From: Streptomyces sp. MMG1121
GTDB lineage: Bacteria; Actinomycetota; Actinomycetes; Streptomycetales; Streptomycetaceae
Reading direction: 5' to 3'
Assembly: GCF_001280015.1 (NCBI RefSeq)
Contig: NZ_LGDV01000226.1
Location: 186,001 to 250,000, forward strand
DNA: 64,000 bases
Part shown: piece by piece, positions 1 to 8,161 of the stretch
How the letters are laid out: each line of letters starts with the position of its first letter
Numbering within the stretch: the stretch's first letter is position 1
Made by a program: the position numbers and the translations under genes
Notes under the pieces: generated by a model
Databases searched by the model: none
Seen by the model: the letters and a program-made list of their open reading frames with translations, nothing else
Told to the model about the DNA's origin: nothing

Positions 1-163
1 GGCCCTGGGAGAGACCCCGACGACGAAGACGGCCGACCCCCTGGTGGACGCCTACCTGTGGGTCAAGCGCCCGGGGGAGTCGGACGGGACGTGCAAGGGG
101 GGCCCGAAGGCGGGGCAATGGTGGGAGAGTTACGCGCTCGCCCTGGCCGAGAACAGCAAGTGA
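1..163 (+). CDS. Secreted GH6 cellulase, C-terminal end only
   Basis: Only the last 53 codons are in the window, read in the frame starting at base 2 and stopping with TGA at 161-163. The segment DAYLWVKRPGESDGTC followed by a Gly/Lys/Pro stretch and QWW is the typical C-terminus of glycoside hydrolase family 6 enzymes, which hydrolyse beta-1,4-glucan. The Cys would belong to a conserved disulfide. The gene sits 1.1 kb from glxA and cslA; from memory a GH6 enzyme (cslZ) accompanies cslA-glxA in S. coelicolor and S. lividans, so this is probably that gene, here pointing toward the operon. Its N-terminus, signal peptide and any binding module are outside the window. Other secreted cellulases share this tail, so the exact subtype is open. 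Confidence 0.8.
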   Translation, partial: ALGETPTTKTADPLVDAYLWVKRPGESDGTCKGGPKAGQWWESYALALAENSK

Positions 164-204
164 CAGCACGGGCGTCCCGGGCGGAGCCCGGCTGCGGAAC
201 GGCC

Positions 205-235
205 TTGAGTCTCCAGTGACTGGAGACAGCAGAGT
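205..235 (+). promoter_or_regulatory. MerR-type promoter with palindromic operator
   Basis: A -35-like TTGAGT (205-210) is followed after 19 bp by a -10-like CAGAGT (230-235). Between them lies the perfect inverted repeat GTCTCCAG-TGA-CTGGAGAC (209-227). An over-long 19-bp spacer carrying a dyad is the hallmark of promoters twisted open by MerR-family activators, so autoregulation by the adjacent gene is likely. The expected transcription start falls at or within a base or two of the ATG at 243, which suggests a leaderless mRNA. Confidence 0.7.
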
Positions 236-242
236 AGGGGCC

Positions 243-1181
243 ATGGACGCGACGACCCTCTATTCGATCGGGGAGCTGGCCCGCCGGACCGGCTTGTCCG
301 TGAGGACCATCCGGTTCTACTCCGATTCGGGGGTGGTCGCGCCGACCACTCGAAGTCCCGCCGGATATCGGCTCTACGACCTCGACGCACTGCTTCGCCT
401 GGAACTCCTGTGCACCCTGCGCGAGTTGGGCATCGACCTGGCCACGATCCAGCGGGTCATGGACCGCGAGCTCTCGGTGGCGGAAGTCGCCGCTGCGCAC
501 GCCGACGCCATCGACGTCCAGATCCGGGGGCTGCAACTGCGTCGGAGCGTGCTGCGAGTCGTGGCCGGACGCGGTTCCGATCCCGAGGAGACCAAGCTCA
601 TGCACAGGCTCACGCAGTTGTCCGCCCAGGAGCGTCGCCATCTGATCGACGACTTCGTGGAGGGCACCTTCGGCACGGCCGACGCCGACCCTGCCGCCGT
701 GGCAATGATCCGTGCCGCCACTCCCGATCTCCCCGACGACCCGTCCAGCGAACAGGTCGCCGCCTGGGTGGAGCTCGCCGAGTTGGTCGGCGACGACGAG
801 TTCCGGGCCCGGATGCGCCGGATGGCCGTGCGCCAGGCCGCCGGGCACCCGCCCGCCCTCGAGAGCGAGGCCGGCGAGGAACTGATGACCTTCACCCGGC
901 GGCAGGTGACCGAAGCCAGGGAGTCCGGCATCGACCCGCTCACCGACAGGGCCGCACCCGTCGTCGACGACCTTGTCCAGCGCTTCGCCGAGGTGTTCGA
1001 GCGCACTCCCGACAAGGAGTTCCGGGACTGGATGGCCCGGCGGTTCGAAGAGGCGCACGATCCCGAGGTCGACCGGTACTGGCGGCTGGTCTGGATCGTC
1101 AACGGCTGGCAGGTGCTGCCGAACCTGACCCCGGTGCACTCCTGGCTCGTCCCGGCCCTGCGGACTGACCGCGACGTGTAG
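243..1181 (+). CDS. MerR-family transcriptional regulator
   Basis: A 312-residue regulator. Residues 7-75 form a MerR winged helix-turn-helix: IGELARRTGLSVRTIRFY is the recognition helix region and PAGYRLYD the wing. The following helices would be the dimerising coiled coil (about 80-120). The remaining about 190 residues are helical and unusually long for MerR, probably an effector-sensing domain; no Cys pattern for metal sensing is visible. I chose ATG 243 because it begins just before the HTH and coincides with the predicted transcription start; an in-frame ATG at 216 lies inside the operator. It stands alone between the GH6 gene and the convergent glxA. The ligand is unknown. Confidence 0.85.
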   Translation: MDATTLYSIGELARRTGLSVRTIRFYSDSGVVAPTTRSPAGYRLYDLDALLRLELLCTLRELGIDLATIQRVMDRELSVAEVAAAHADAIDVQIRGLQLRRSVLRVVAGRGSDPEETKLMHRLTQLSAQERRHLIDDFVEGTFGTADADPAAVAMIRAATPDLPDDPSSEQVAAWVELAELVGDDEFRARMRRMAVRQAAGHPPALESEAGEELMTFTRRQVTEARESGIDPLTDRAAPVVDDLVQRFAEVFERTPDKEFRDWMARRFEEAHDPEVDRYWRLVWIVNGWQVLPNLTPVHSWLVPALRTDRDV

Positions 1182-1263
1182 TCACCGTGGTCCGCCCGGC
1201 GGTCGGCATCGCGCCGACGGTCCGCATCGCCCCTGCTCAGGCACATGATCCGAGCCCCGGCCA

Positions 1264-3198
1264 CTAGGGAACCCGGACCCATTGCGCGGTCGAGGGCGTC
1301 CCCTGGTCATCGTCCACGAACAGCATGTACCACCCCGACGGCACCAGATTCCGGTTCGTCGGCACCGTCACCGTGATCCTGTCCCCGGACACCTTGAAGT
1401 CCAGCGCGATCGAGCGCTGATCCACATCCGTCACATGCGTCGAAGCACTCGGCCGCATCAACCGCGCCTTCCTGACGGCGGCCGCCTGCTTCGACGTGAA
1501 CGTCCCCGAAGCGCCACGGGCGATCGTCTGCGGACCGCCACCGAGCGAGGGCCGTGCGTCCCGGTACAGATACGGCGGGGTGTAGATCTCGATCCGCTGC
1601 TCGAACGTCCCCGGCTTGGTGTTCGCCTTGTCCCCGTACAGCGAGTCCGAGCCGAAGAACATCACCCGCCCGTCCGGCAGCAGGATCGACCCGGAGTGGT
1701 AGTTGCGCCCCACCAGCGGATCGGCGACCCGCGTGAAGCTGTTGCTGTCGGGGTGGTACAGCCGCGCCTGGAGGATGTTGGAGTCGCCGCGCCCCCGGTA
1801 GTCCTGCGAGCCGCCGGACACCAGGACCGTGTCGTCGGGCAGGATCGAGGTCTGCGGATAGCGAGTGCCCTTCTCCAGCCCGGGCCCGTCCACGAACCGG
1901 GGATCCCTGGCCTTCAGACCGATGAGCCGGGTCTTCCTGCTGGACAGCTTCGACTCCCCGACACCGCCGCCCCCGACCACCATGAACCTCTCGTCCTGCG
2001 CCGGCGGCAGCAGCACGGTCGCGGAGGTCTCCATCATGTCCGGGTCGCCGAGTCCGGGCAGCTTCGTGAACCGGTTGGTGTCCACGTCCCAGATCCCGGG
2101 ATCCCGGCCGACGTCGTCCGGCCCGTACCCCGCGTTCGCCCCCGAGTAGAAGACCTTTCCGTTCTGCATCAGGAACAGCGCCGGATAGGTCGGGAACTGC
2201 CGGGTCTTCTGCGTGTACGTCCACTTCTTCGTCGCCGGGTCGAAGATCTCGTTCTTGCCCGGCACCAGCTGACCGATGTCGTCCAGACCCGAGACGCTGA
2301 GGATCCTCCCGTCCGACAGCGTCGTGAGCGTCGGATACCAGCGGGCCTCGTTCATCGGGTCGACCTTGATGTACCGCTCGGCGACCGGGTCGAACTCGTA
2401 GGCGTTCTTGATCCCCTCGAAGTCCTTCTTGTCGAGGGCGAGCTTCTGCGCGATGCCGTACGTGTTGCGCGCGTCGGCGCCGGCCAGGCCCTGGATCCGG
2501 TAGTTGTCCTGGGTGCCGGTCTCGTACTCGGTGCCTGCGCGCGGGGCCTCGACGTAGACCCGGCCGTAACCCGGGTTGTTCCGCAGCCACTTGCCGGTCC
2601 GGTCGAAGACCTTCGTCGCGCGCGGGACGAGGACCGGGTCCTGGGAGACGAACGTCCTGCCGTTCTGCTTGCCGGTGAACCGGGTGCCCGCCGGCAGCGT
2701 CATCGGCTTGTCCGGGTTCTCGTTGTAGAGGATCATGACGCCGCCCGCCTTCTTGACGTCGCCCTTGAGCTTCTCGTACCGCTTGGTGCCGCCGGCGATC
2801 AGGATGTCGCCGTTGCCGAGCTGGGTGTGACCCGTGCAGAAGAGGTCGGCCGGGGTGGGCACCTTCTTGATCGTGCCCTTGACCGGGTCCCAGATCCGGG
2901 TGTCGAACCTCTTGGCGTCGAAGTTGTCCTGGTTGTTGCCCGAGCCCGCGATCATCAGGATCTTCCCGGTACGCAGCAGGGACGCGTGGATGGTGTCCTG
3001 GCGGTACTCCTTGGGGAACTCGATGATGTCCCAGTGGCCGTTCGCGGCCTTGTACTCGGGTCTGTTGATCTTGTACTGGTGGTACTGCTCGGTGCCGAAG
3101 CGGTAGACCCACGGCCCGTCCATCCCGGCCAGGGCGAGTACCACCGCCGTGCCTATCGCGAGGCGACGGGCGCGACGACGGCCGGCCTGCTGCTTCAT
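1264..3198 (-). CDS. glxA: GlxA-type mononuclear copper radical oxidase
   Basis: A 644-residue galactose-oxidase-like protein. An N-terminal Arg-rich segment and one hydrophobic helix (about 13-30) anchor it, with the bulk outside the cell. Kelch-type beta-propeller repeats are followed by a C-terminal immunoglobulin-like domain (DUF1929). Visible active-site residues are Cys121 (in ADLFCTGH) and Trp287-Tyr288 (in EARWYPT), corresponding to the Tyr-Cys crosslinked cofactor and stacking Trp of the family; YHSG and STHVTD carry the His ligands. In S. lividans GlxA acts with CslA in making a hyphal-tip glucan and is needed for development. The ATG overlaps the cslA stop (ATGA), so the two are translationally coupled. 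Confidence 0.95.
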   Translation of the reverse strand: MKQQAGRRRARRLAIGTAVVLALAGMDGPWVYRFGTEQYHQYKINRPEYKAANGHWDIIEFPKEYRQDTIHASLLRTGKILMIAGSGNNQDNFDAKRFDTRIWDPVKGTIKKVPTPADLFCTGHTQLGNGDILIAGGTKRYEKLKGDVKKAGGVMILYNENPDKPMTLPAGTRFTGKQNGRTFVSQDPVLVPRATKVFDRTGKWLRNNPGYGRVYVEAPRAGTEYETGTQDNYRIQGLAGADARNTYGIAQKLALDKKDFEGIKNAYEFDPVAERYIKVDPMNEARWYPTLTTLSDGRILSVSGLDDIGQLVPGKNEIFDPATKKWTYTQKTRQFPTYPALFLMQNGKVFYSGANAGYGPDDVGRDPGIWDVDTNRFTKLPGLGDPDMMETSATVLLPPAQDERFMVVGGGGVGESKLSSRKTRLIGLKARDPRFVDGPGLEKGTRYPQTSILPDDTVLVSGGSQDYRGRGDSNILQARLYHPDSNSFTRVADPLVGRNYHSGSILLPDGRVMFFGSDSLYGDKANTKPGTFEQRIEIYTPPYLYRDARPSLGGGPQTIARGASGTFTSKQAAAVRKARLMRPSASTHVTDVDQRSIALDFKVSGDRITVTVPTNRNLVPSGWYMLFVDDDQGTPSTAQWVRVP

Positions 3199-5129
3199 TC
3201 CTTACGTCCCCCCGGTCCGCCGAGAGCGATCTGCATGGTCTGTTCGTGGTCCTCGGCCGGACCGGCCCAGGCGGGCCGCCGCGCGGTGTACCCGGCGGGC
3301 ACCGCGTCCTGCGGTTCGGCGGCCGCCACCGGCCTGCGCCTCTCCTGCCGCAGCGTGTACCGCCAGGCGAAGATCGGTGAGGCGGTGATCAGCAGCGCGA
3401 GCGCCGCCCAGACGATCATCGCGGGCTGCGAGTGCCCGAGCGCGAAGCCGGCGCCGAGCGAGCCGGCGAAGACCAGGATGAAGAACCAGTGGATCCGGAA
3501 GGTCCCGAACAGCGTGTCGGGGCTGGCCGATTCGCCCTTGGGCGTCACCACGAACTTGCTCTTGCGGCGCAGTACGGCGTCCATGAGGGAGCGCGCGTAG
3601 ACGGGCGCGGACAGGGCGGACATCACCATGCCCGCCACGCCGCCGGACCCCTCCGGCTCGTGCGGGGAGACGTTGTGCCGCCGGTTCCAGATGTACAGCC
3701 CGATCTGGAGCGCCGAGGCGTTGCCGTACAGCATCAGCCACACGGTCGGGTCGATGTTCACACCCGAGGCGCCCAGGCCCAGGAACAGGGCGCAGCTCAG
3801 CGCCGCGAGGATCCAGTTGAGGGCGGACATCGGATAGAAGATGATCATCATCGTGTAGTTGAAGAGCTTGCCCGGCCCGAGCGTGAACAGGCCCTTCCAG
3901 TACTGCTTGAGGATCGTCTCGTAGGTGCCCCGGGACCAGCGCAGCTGCTGGGTGAAGAAGTCGGTCCAGGCGTTCGGGCCCTCGCCGACGGCGAGCACGT
4001 CCGGGGTGTAGACGGACTTCCATTTCCGGCCCGTCGCGGGGTTCCTGGCCCGGTGCATCTCGAAGCCGGTCGCCATGTCCTCGGTGATCGAGTCGTACAG
4101 CCCGCCGATCTGCTTGAGCGCCCTGATCCGTACGGCGTTGGACGTGCCGACGAACATCGGGGCGCCGTAGCGGTTGCCGGCGCGCTGGATCAGCGCGTGG
4201 AAGAGGAACTGCTGGGACTCGGCGGCCTTGGTGACGAACGTGTCGTAGTTGCCGTAGACCTGCGGGCCGATGACGAAGCCGACGTCCGGGTCGCGGAAGT
4301 AACCGAGCATCCGCTCCAGGTAGTTGGGCAGCGGGACGTGGTCGGTGTCGACGGAGGCGAAGAAGTCGTACGCGTCGCCGTGCGCCTCCAGCCAGGCGTT
4401 GTAGTTGCCGTGCTTGGTCCTCGCGCGGTGCGGGCCCCTGGGCCGGTTCCACTTCTCGACGCCCTTGCGGGTGAAGTGGTGCACGCCGAGCCGGGCGCAG
4501 ACCTGCTTGACGGCCGGGTCGTCGCCCTCGTCCAGCAGCCACACGTGCAGCAGGCCCCGGTGCCGCAGCCGCACCGCCGCCTGAAGGGTCTTCGTCACCA
4601 TCGCCAGCGGCTCCTTGCCGGGCACGAAGGAGGTGAGGAAGGCGACGCGGGTCCCGTTCTGCGGGACCACCGGGACCGGGTCGCGGGCGACCAGCGTGGC
4701 GTGCGCGTTGGACAGCACGTTCATGCAGCGGAAGAACTCGATCAGGCCGATCGAGACGAGCATGACGGTGTCGAGCGCCGGCAGAAAGTCGTAGGCGGGG
4801 TAGTCGCGGTGGGTCCAGTGCTCCGGACGCAGCAGCCAGAACAGCAGGACCAGAGAGAGGACCGGAGCGGCGCCCAGCATGAGCGCGGCACGTATGCGAT
4901 GCGGTTCCTGCGACAGCAGCGAGCGGTACTGCACGGTGTACGGCTCGGTCGGGTCGGGCTGGGTGAGCGGGCCCGCGAGCCGGCTGTAGTGCTCGTAGTC
5001 GTATCTCGGCAGGCTCGTCCGTATCCGGCGGAACTGGCCCGTCCGGTGGCCGACCGCCCTGAGCCGTGTGGTCTGTGACGGGTCGTCGTGAGCGTGGCTC
5101 TGCCCGGCGCCCGGCGGCGTCGACGTCAT
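3195..5129 (-). CDS. cslA: Cellulose-synthase-like glycosyltransferase CslA
   Basis: A 644-residue membrane GT2 enzyme that polymerises beta-linked glucan from UDP-sugar and extrudes it at hyphal tips. The family motifs are present in order: DEGDDPAVK, SVDTDHVP (DxD), SITEDMATG (TED) and QQLRWSRG (QxxRW). Two N-terminal membrane helices precede the catalytic domain and several follow it. I start at ATG 5129 (MTSTPPG) because GGGGGGA sits about six bases upstream; an ATG two codons earlier directly abuts that ribosome site. The gene is followed with a 4-bp overlap by glxA, the partner oxidase. The proline-rich C-terminal tail is cytoplasmic. From memory, CslA is recruited to tips by DivIVA. 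Confidence 0.95.
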   Translation of the reverse strand: MTSTPPGAGQSHAHDDPSQTTRLRAVGHRTGQFRRIRTSLPRYDYEHYSRLAGPLTQPDPTEPYTVQYRSLLSQEPHRIRAALMLGAAPVLSLVLLFWLLRPEHWTHRDYPAYDFLPALDTVMLVSIGLIEFFRCMNVLSNAHATLVARDPVPVVPQNGTRVAFLTSFVPGKEPLAMVTKTLQAAVRLRHRGLLHVWLLDEGDDPAVKQVCARLGVHHFTRKGVEKWNRPRGPHRARTKHGNYNAWLEAHGDAYDFFASVDTDHVPLPNYLERMLGYFRDPDVGFVIGPQVYGNYDTFVTKAAESQQFLFHALIQRAGNRYGAPMFVGTSNAVRIRALKQIGGLYDSITEDMATGFEMHRARNPATGRKWKSVYTPDVLAVGEGPNAWTDFFTQQLRWSRGTYETILKQYWKGLFTLGPGKLFNYTMMIIFYPMSALNWILAALSCALFLGLGASGVNIDPTVWLMLYGNASALQIGLYIWNRRHNVSPHEPEGSGGVAGMVMSALSAPVYARSLMDAVLRRKSKFVVTPKGESASPDTLFGTFRIHWFFILVFAGSLGAGFALGHSQPAMIVWAALALLITASPIFAWRYTLRQERRRPVAAAEPQDAVPAGYTARRPAWAGPAEDHEQTMQIALGGPGGRKE

Positions 5130-5441
5130 GAGCATTCCCCCCACACGCAGGTCACCGCGTGTTGTGTCGGTCCTTTCCGCCCGGCAGGCCCCCCTCGGCC
5201 CGCGCGCACGGAATCGGTGGCAGGCGCGCGGCCCCCGCGTCTCCCCCACGCCTCGGACACAGGACCGCGACCTTCCGGTTGCATGATGCCCCCCTCGGCA
5301 CCGATTCATGACGGGTCCTACTCCCCGTCGGTCAGCAACCGGATTCTTCCCCCCAACTGCCGCCAATCGGCGTCAGCTTGGACATCCAGGGTTCTACGGC
5401 GCTCCGCATGATCGCAAGACGCGAAACGTGGTGTTTACCGG
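5130..5441. other. Intergenic region upstream of cslA
   Basis: A 312-bp gap between the GntR-family stop and the cslA start, both on the minus strand. It must hold the cslA-glxA promoter. I see no convincing -35/-10 pair, terminator or long palindrome in it and no plausible coding frame. Confidence 0.5.
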
Positions 5442-6191
5442 TCAAACCCGTTCATTGCGGCGCGGGTGGGACTCGGGAGGATGGGGTGCGCCGGTGGACT
5501 TCGGAGGACGGGGTGCGCCGGTGGTGGCGAGGCGGACGCGGATGTTGCCGAAGTGGTCCCTTATGGCCCGCTCCGCCCGCAGCGAGTCCCCGGACCGGAC
5601 CGCGTCCAGGATCTCCCGGTGCTGGTGGCAGGTGACCCGGGGGTCCTGCGGCACGTCCACCAGATCCCGCTGCACCCGGTGGAAGGCGTCCCAGAACGCC
5701 TCCAGCACCTCGCTCAGCAGGACGTTGTCCAACCCTCGGTAGAGGGTGGCGTGGAAGGCGCGGTCGGTCTCGGCGAGGCCCGCCCCCTCGGCGGCCTGAC
5801 GGTCCATGCGGTCCACGAGCCCGTCCAGCTCGACGAGGTCCGACTCCGGCAGCCGTCCGGCCAGCCGCGACACGAGCCCCGTCTCCACGGCCTCGCGCAG
5901 CTCCAGCAGTTGCAGCAGGGAGTCCTCGCCCCGGTAGTGCCCCGCGACGGTGCGGAAGGCCAGGCCCTCGATCATCGGCGCGAACGACATCGGTCCGACG
6001 TAGGTGCCGAACCCGTGCCGGATCTCCACGATGCCCATCGCCTGGAGCGCCTTCAGCGCCTCCCGCACCGAGTTCCGGCTCGCCCCGAGGTACTCCATCA
6101 GCTCGGGCTCGGTGGGCAGCGGGGCGCCCGTGGGCAGCCGCCGGTCGACGATCAGCTTCTTGATCCGCTCCTGGAGGTCCCGGGCTGCCAT
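5442..6191 (-). CDS. GntR/FadR-subfamily transcriptional regulator
   Basis: A 249-residue regulator starting MAARDLQERI. Residues 3-70 form a GntR winged HTH (LPTEPELMEYLGASRNSVREALKAL is its core). The C-terminal FCD domain has the metal-binding pattern of the FadR group: ETDRAFH (Asp and His), HREIL and IRDHF. Such proteins repress sugar-acid or carboxylate metabolism genes. The tail is Pro/Gly-rich with two near-copies of TGAP(R/H)PP. An upstream ATG at 6221 directly abuts a terminator hairpin (6223-6256); 6191 is preferred because the HTH begins there, but neither start has a strong ribosome site. Neighbours give no clear target; cslA-glxA downstream is possible. Confidence 0.85.
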   Translation of the reverse strand: MAARDLQERIKKLIVDRRLPTGAPLPTEPELMEYLGASRNSVREALKALQAMGIVEIRHGFGTYVGPMSFAPMIEGLAFRTVAGHYRGEDSLLQLLELREAVETGLVSRLAGRLPESDLVELDGLVDRMDRQAAEGAGLAETDRAFHATLYRGLDNVLLSEVLEAFWDAFHRVQRDLVDVPQDPRVTCHQHREILDAVRSGDSLRAERAIRDHFGNIRVRLATTGAPRPPKSTGAPHPPESHPRRNERV

Positions 6192-6222
6192 GGCCAGAGG
6201 GTAACCGGCCAAACGGGGCATG

Positions 6223-6256
6223 CGGAAAGCCCCCCGCGTGTGCGGGGGGCTTTCCG
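6223..6256 (-). terminator. Intrinsic hairpin upstream of the GntR gene
   Basis: A perfect 15-bp stem (CGGAAAGCCCCCCGC / GCGGGGGGCTTTCCG) with a 4-base loop, the strongest of three hairpins after tRNA-Lys. Its end lies only about 31 nt before the GntR start codon. Confidence 0.75.
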
Positions 6257-6316
6257 GACGAGGGGGTGTGGGCGGCAGAGCCCCCACTGCGCGCGGCGAA
6301 GCCGCGCAGTAACAGA

Positions 6317-6361
6317 GATGGCGAGCCGAATCCGCGTTTCTCGCGGACGTGGCTCGCCATC
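6317..6361 (-). terminator. Hairpin directly behind tRNA-Lys copy 1
   Basis: The stem GATGGCGAGCC / GGCTCGCCATC has an inner stem TCCGCG / CGCGGA. It lies 8 nt beyond the tRNA 3' end and probably ends the tRNA transcript. A further near-perfect hairpin follows at 6286-6310. Confidence 0.6.
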
Positions 6362-6368
6362 GTCATCG

Positions 6369-6442
6369 TGCGCCGCCAGGGACTCGAACCCCGGACCCGC
6401 TGATTAAGAGTCAGCTGCTCTAACCAACTGAGCTAGCGGCGC
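6369..6442 (-). tRNA. tRNA-Lys(CUU), copy 1
   Basis: A cloverleaf folds on the minus strand: acceptor GCGCCGC pairs with GCGGCGC, D-arm GCTC/GAGC, anticodon loop CTCTTAA (anticodon CTT at 6408-6406), T-loop TTCGAGT, discriminator A. CCA is not encoded. The sequence is identical to the copies at 11820 and 25287. Confidence 0.97.
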
Positions 6443-6629
6443 CTGCTGACAGAGATAACTCTACCTGACCTGGAGGGGTGGCTTCGACCACCTCCAGGTG
6501 GCCGGAGGCTCCCGGGGGAGGGCCGTGTACATCATTCGGACCGTCAAAGTGGCAGTCGGGGCGACAGTTGGGAAACTGACCAACGTGCACACTCGCGGAC
6601 AAACCTCCATCGAATGTGAGGCAGATCGC

Positions 6630-7991
6630 ATGACTGTTCCGGTGTTCGGCGAATTCGACCCCGGGAGCGACTGTGACTGCCCAGGCTGCGCTCACGCGCG
6701 ACCAGTGGGCCGGGCGGGCCGGGTGGCTTCCCGCCTCCGCCTGCTGCCCGGCCGCCCCGGCGTCCATCCGGCCGTATGCGGTCTCGCCGTCGTGGCCGCC
6801 GCGTCCGCCGTCCTCGGCGCGGCCGCCCCGGCCGCCGCCCTGACCACCGGCCGACCCGCCCTGCACCGTCCCCACGTCCCCGGGGACGGCGGGCCCGAGA
6901 CCCCGCAGGGCGCCAGGTCCGGCCTGGGCGGCAGGCCGGCGGCCAAGCCCGGCGCCGTCCGGACCCCCACCACCACCCGCGCCGAGATCATCAACCGGGC
7001 CAAGATCTGGGTGGCCGCAAAGGTGCCGTACAGCATGGACAGCTACTGGTCCGACGGCTACCGGCAGGACTGCTCGGGCTATGTCTCCATGGCCTGGAGC
7101 CTGGCCGGCAACGAGTGGACCGGCAGTCTCGACCAGTACGGCGTGAAGATCACCAAGGAGGAGCTGGAGCCCGGCGACATCCTGCTGTACCACAACCCCG
7201 ACAACCCGGAGAAGGGCTCGCACGTCGTGATCTTCGGCGGCTGGACCGACTACACGCACACCTACTACACGGTCTACGAGCAGACGCCCCCGCAAACGCG
7301 CAGCCAGAGCACGCCCTATCCCTACTGGAGCAACACCGACAAGTACGTCCCCTACCGCTACAAGGGCGTCGCCCCCGCCACGGCGGGCACGCAGTCGGCC
7401 GGCGCCAAGGCGGTCGCCTACCGGGGCGCCGCCTACCCGGGCGCCGCCCACTTCGGTCCGGGCGCCCGCAACGAGTACGTCAGCATGCTCGGCCGGCTGC
7501 TGACGGCCCGGGGCGCCCGCTCCTTCTACCCCCAGGGTCCCGGCCCGGCCTGGAGCGAGTCCGACCGGCGGGCCACCCGCGCCTTCCAGTTGGCCCAGGG
7601 CTGGACCGGTGCCGCCGCCGACGGGCTGCCCGGCCCGCGCACCTGGAACCTGCTCGTCACCGGCAAGGGCAAGGACATCGCACCGGGCGCCGCCGGCCGG
7701 AGCCGGCCCGCCGCGCACGGGGTGTCCGGCTATCCGGGCCGGGACCAGTTCCTGCCGGGCGCGGAGAACGCGCACGTCCTGCAACTGGGCCGCCGGCTGG
7801 TGGAGAAAGGGTTCGGCGGCCTCTATCCCGAGGGTCCCGGCCGGCGTTGGAGCGACGCGGACCGCCGTGCCGTGGCGGCCTTCCAGCGCGCCCAGGGCTG
7901 GCGGGGCGGCGCGGCGGACGGCTACCCGGGCCCGGAGACCTGGCGCCGGCTGTTCGCGCAGGCGGCCCCGGAGCGCGTTGCCGACCTCTGA
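6630..7991 (+). CDS. Secreted NlpC/P60-like hydrolase with two peptidoglycan-binding repeats
   Basis: A 453-residue protein. An unusual N-terminus carries a Cys cluster (Cys15, Cys17, Cys20 in DCDCPGCAH) before a hydrophobic stretch (48-71) that looks like a late signal sequence or membrane anchor. Residues 118-260 resemble NlpC/P60-type papain-fold hydrolases, with Cys148 in DCSGY and His198 in GSHVVIF as probable catalytic residues. Two homologous C-terminal modules of about 75 residues (YPG..F.PGA...YV.MLGR and FYPQGP..WS..DR pattern) are peptidoglycan-binding repeats. It probably trims or remodels cell wall. ATG 6630 follows GAGG at normal spacing; an ORF start at 6498 lacks one. Confidence 0.85.
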   Translation: MTVPVFGEFDPGSDCDCPGCAHARPVGRAGRVASRLRLLPGRPGVHPAVCGLAVVAAASAVLGAAAPAAALTTGRPALHRPHVPGDGGPETPQGARSGLGGRPAAKPGAVRTPTTTRAEIINRAKIWVAAKVPYSMDSYWSDGYRQDCSGYVSMAWSLAGNEWTGSLDQYGVKITKEELEPGDILLYHNPDNPEKGSHVVIFGGWTDYTHTYYTVYEQTPPQTRSQSTPYPYWSNTDKYVPYRYKGVAPATAGTQSAGAKAVAYRGAAYPGAAHFGPGARNEYVSMLGRLLTARGARSFYPQGPGPAWSESDRRATRAFQLAQGWTGAAADGLPGPRTWNLLVTGKGKDIAPGAAGRSRPAAHGVSGYPGRDQFLPGAENAHVLQLGRRLVEKGFGGLYPEGPGRRWSDADRRAVAAFQRAQGWRGGAADGYPGPETWRRLFAQAAPERVADL

Positions 7992-8161
7992 CGTCCCCGT
8001 CCTTCCATCCCTCCCCGGGCCGGCTGCCCGTCCCCCGCAGTCCGGCCCCACCCCCGCCCGTCCCTCACCCGTCCCGTTCTCGCCCCCTTCTCGTCCCCTG
8101 TCCCCTCCCCCTGCTCGACCCCCTGTTCGTGGCGCACCTGGCGCGGAGGCTGGAGGCACGC

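Noticed and set aside
1282..3600. 772-codon plus-strand frame opposite glxA
   Set aside because: It is Arg/Pro/Val-rich shadow sequence; glxA on the other strand has the complete copper-site residues.
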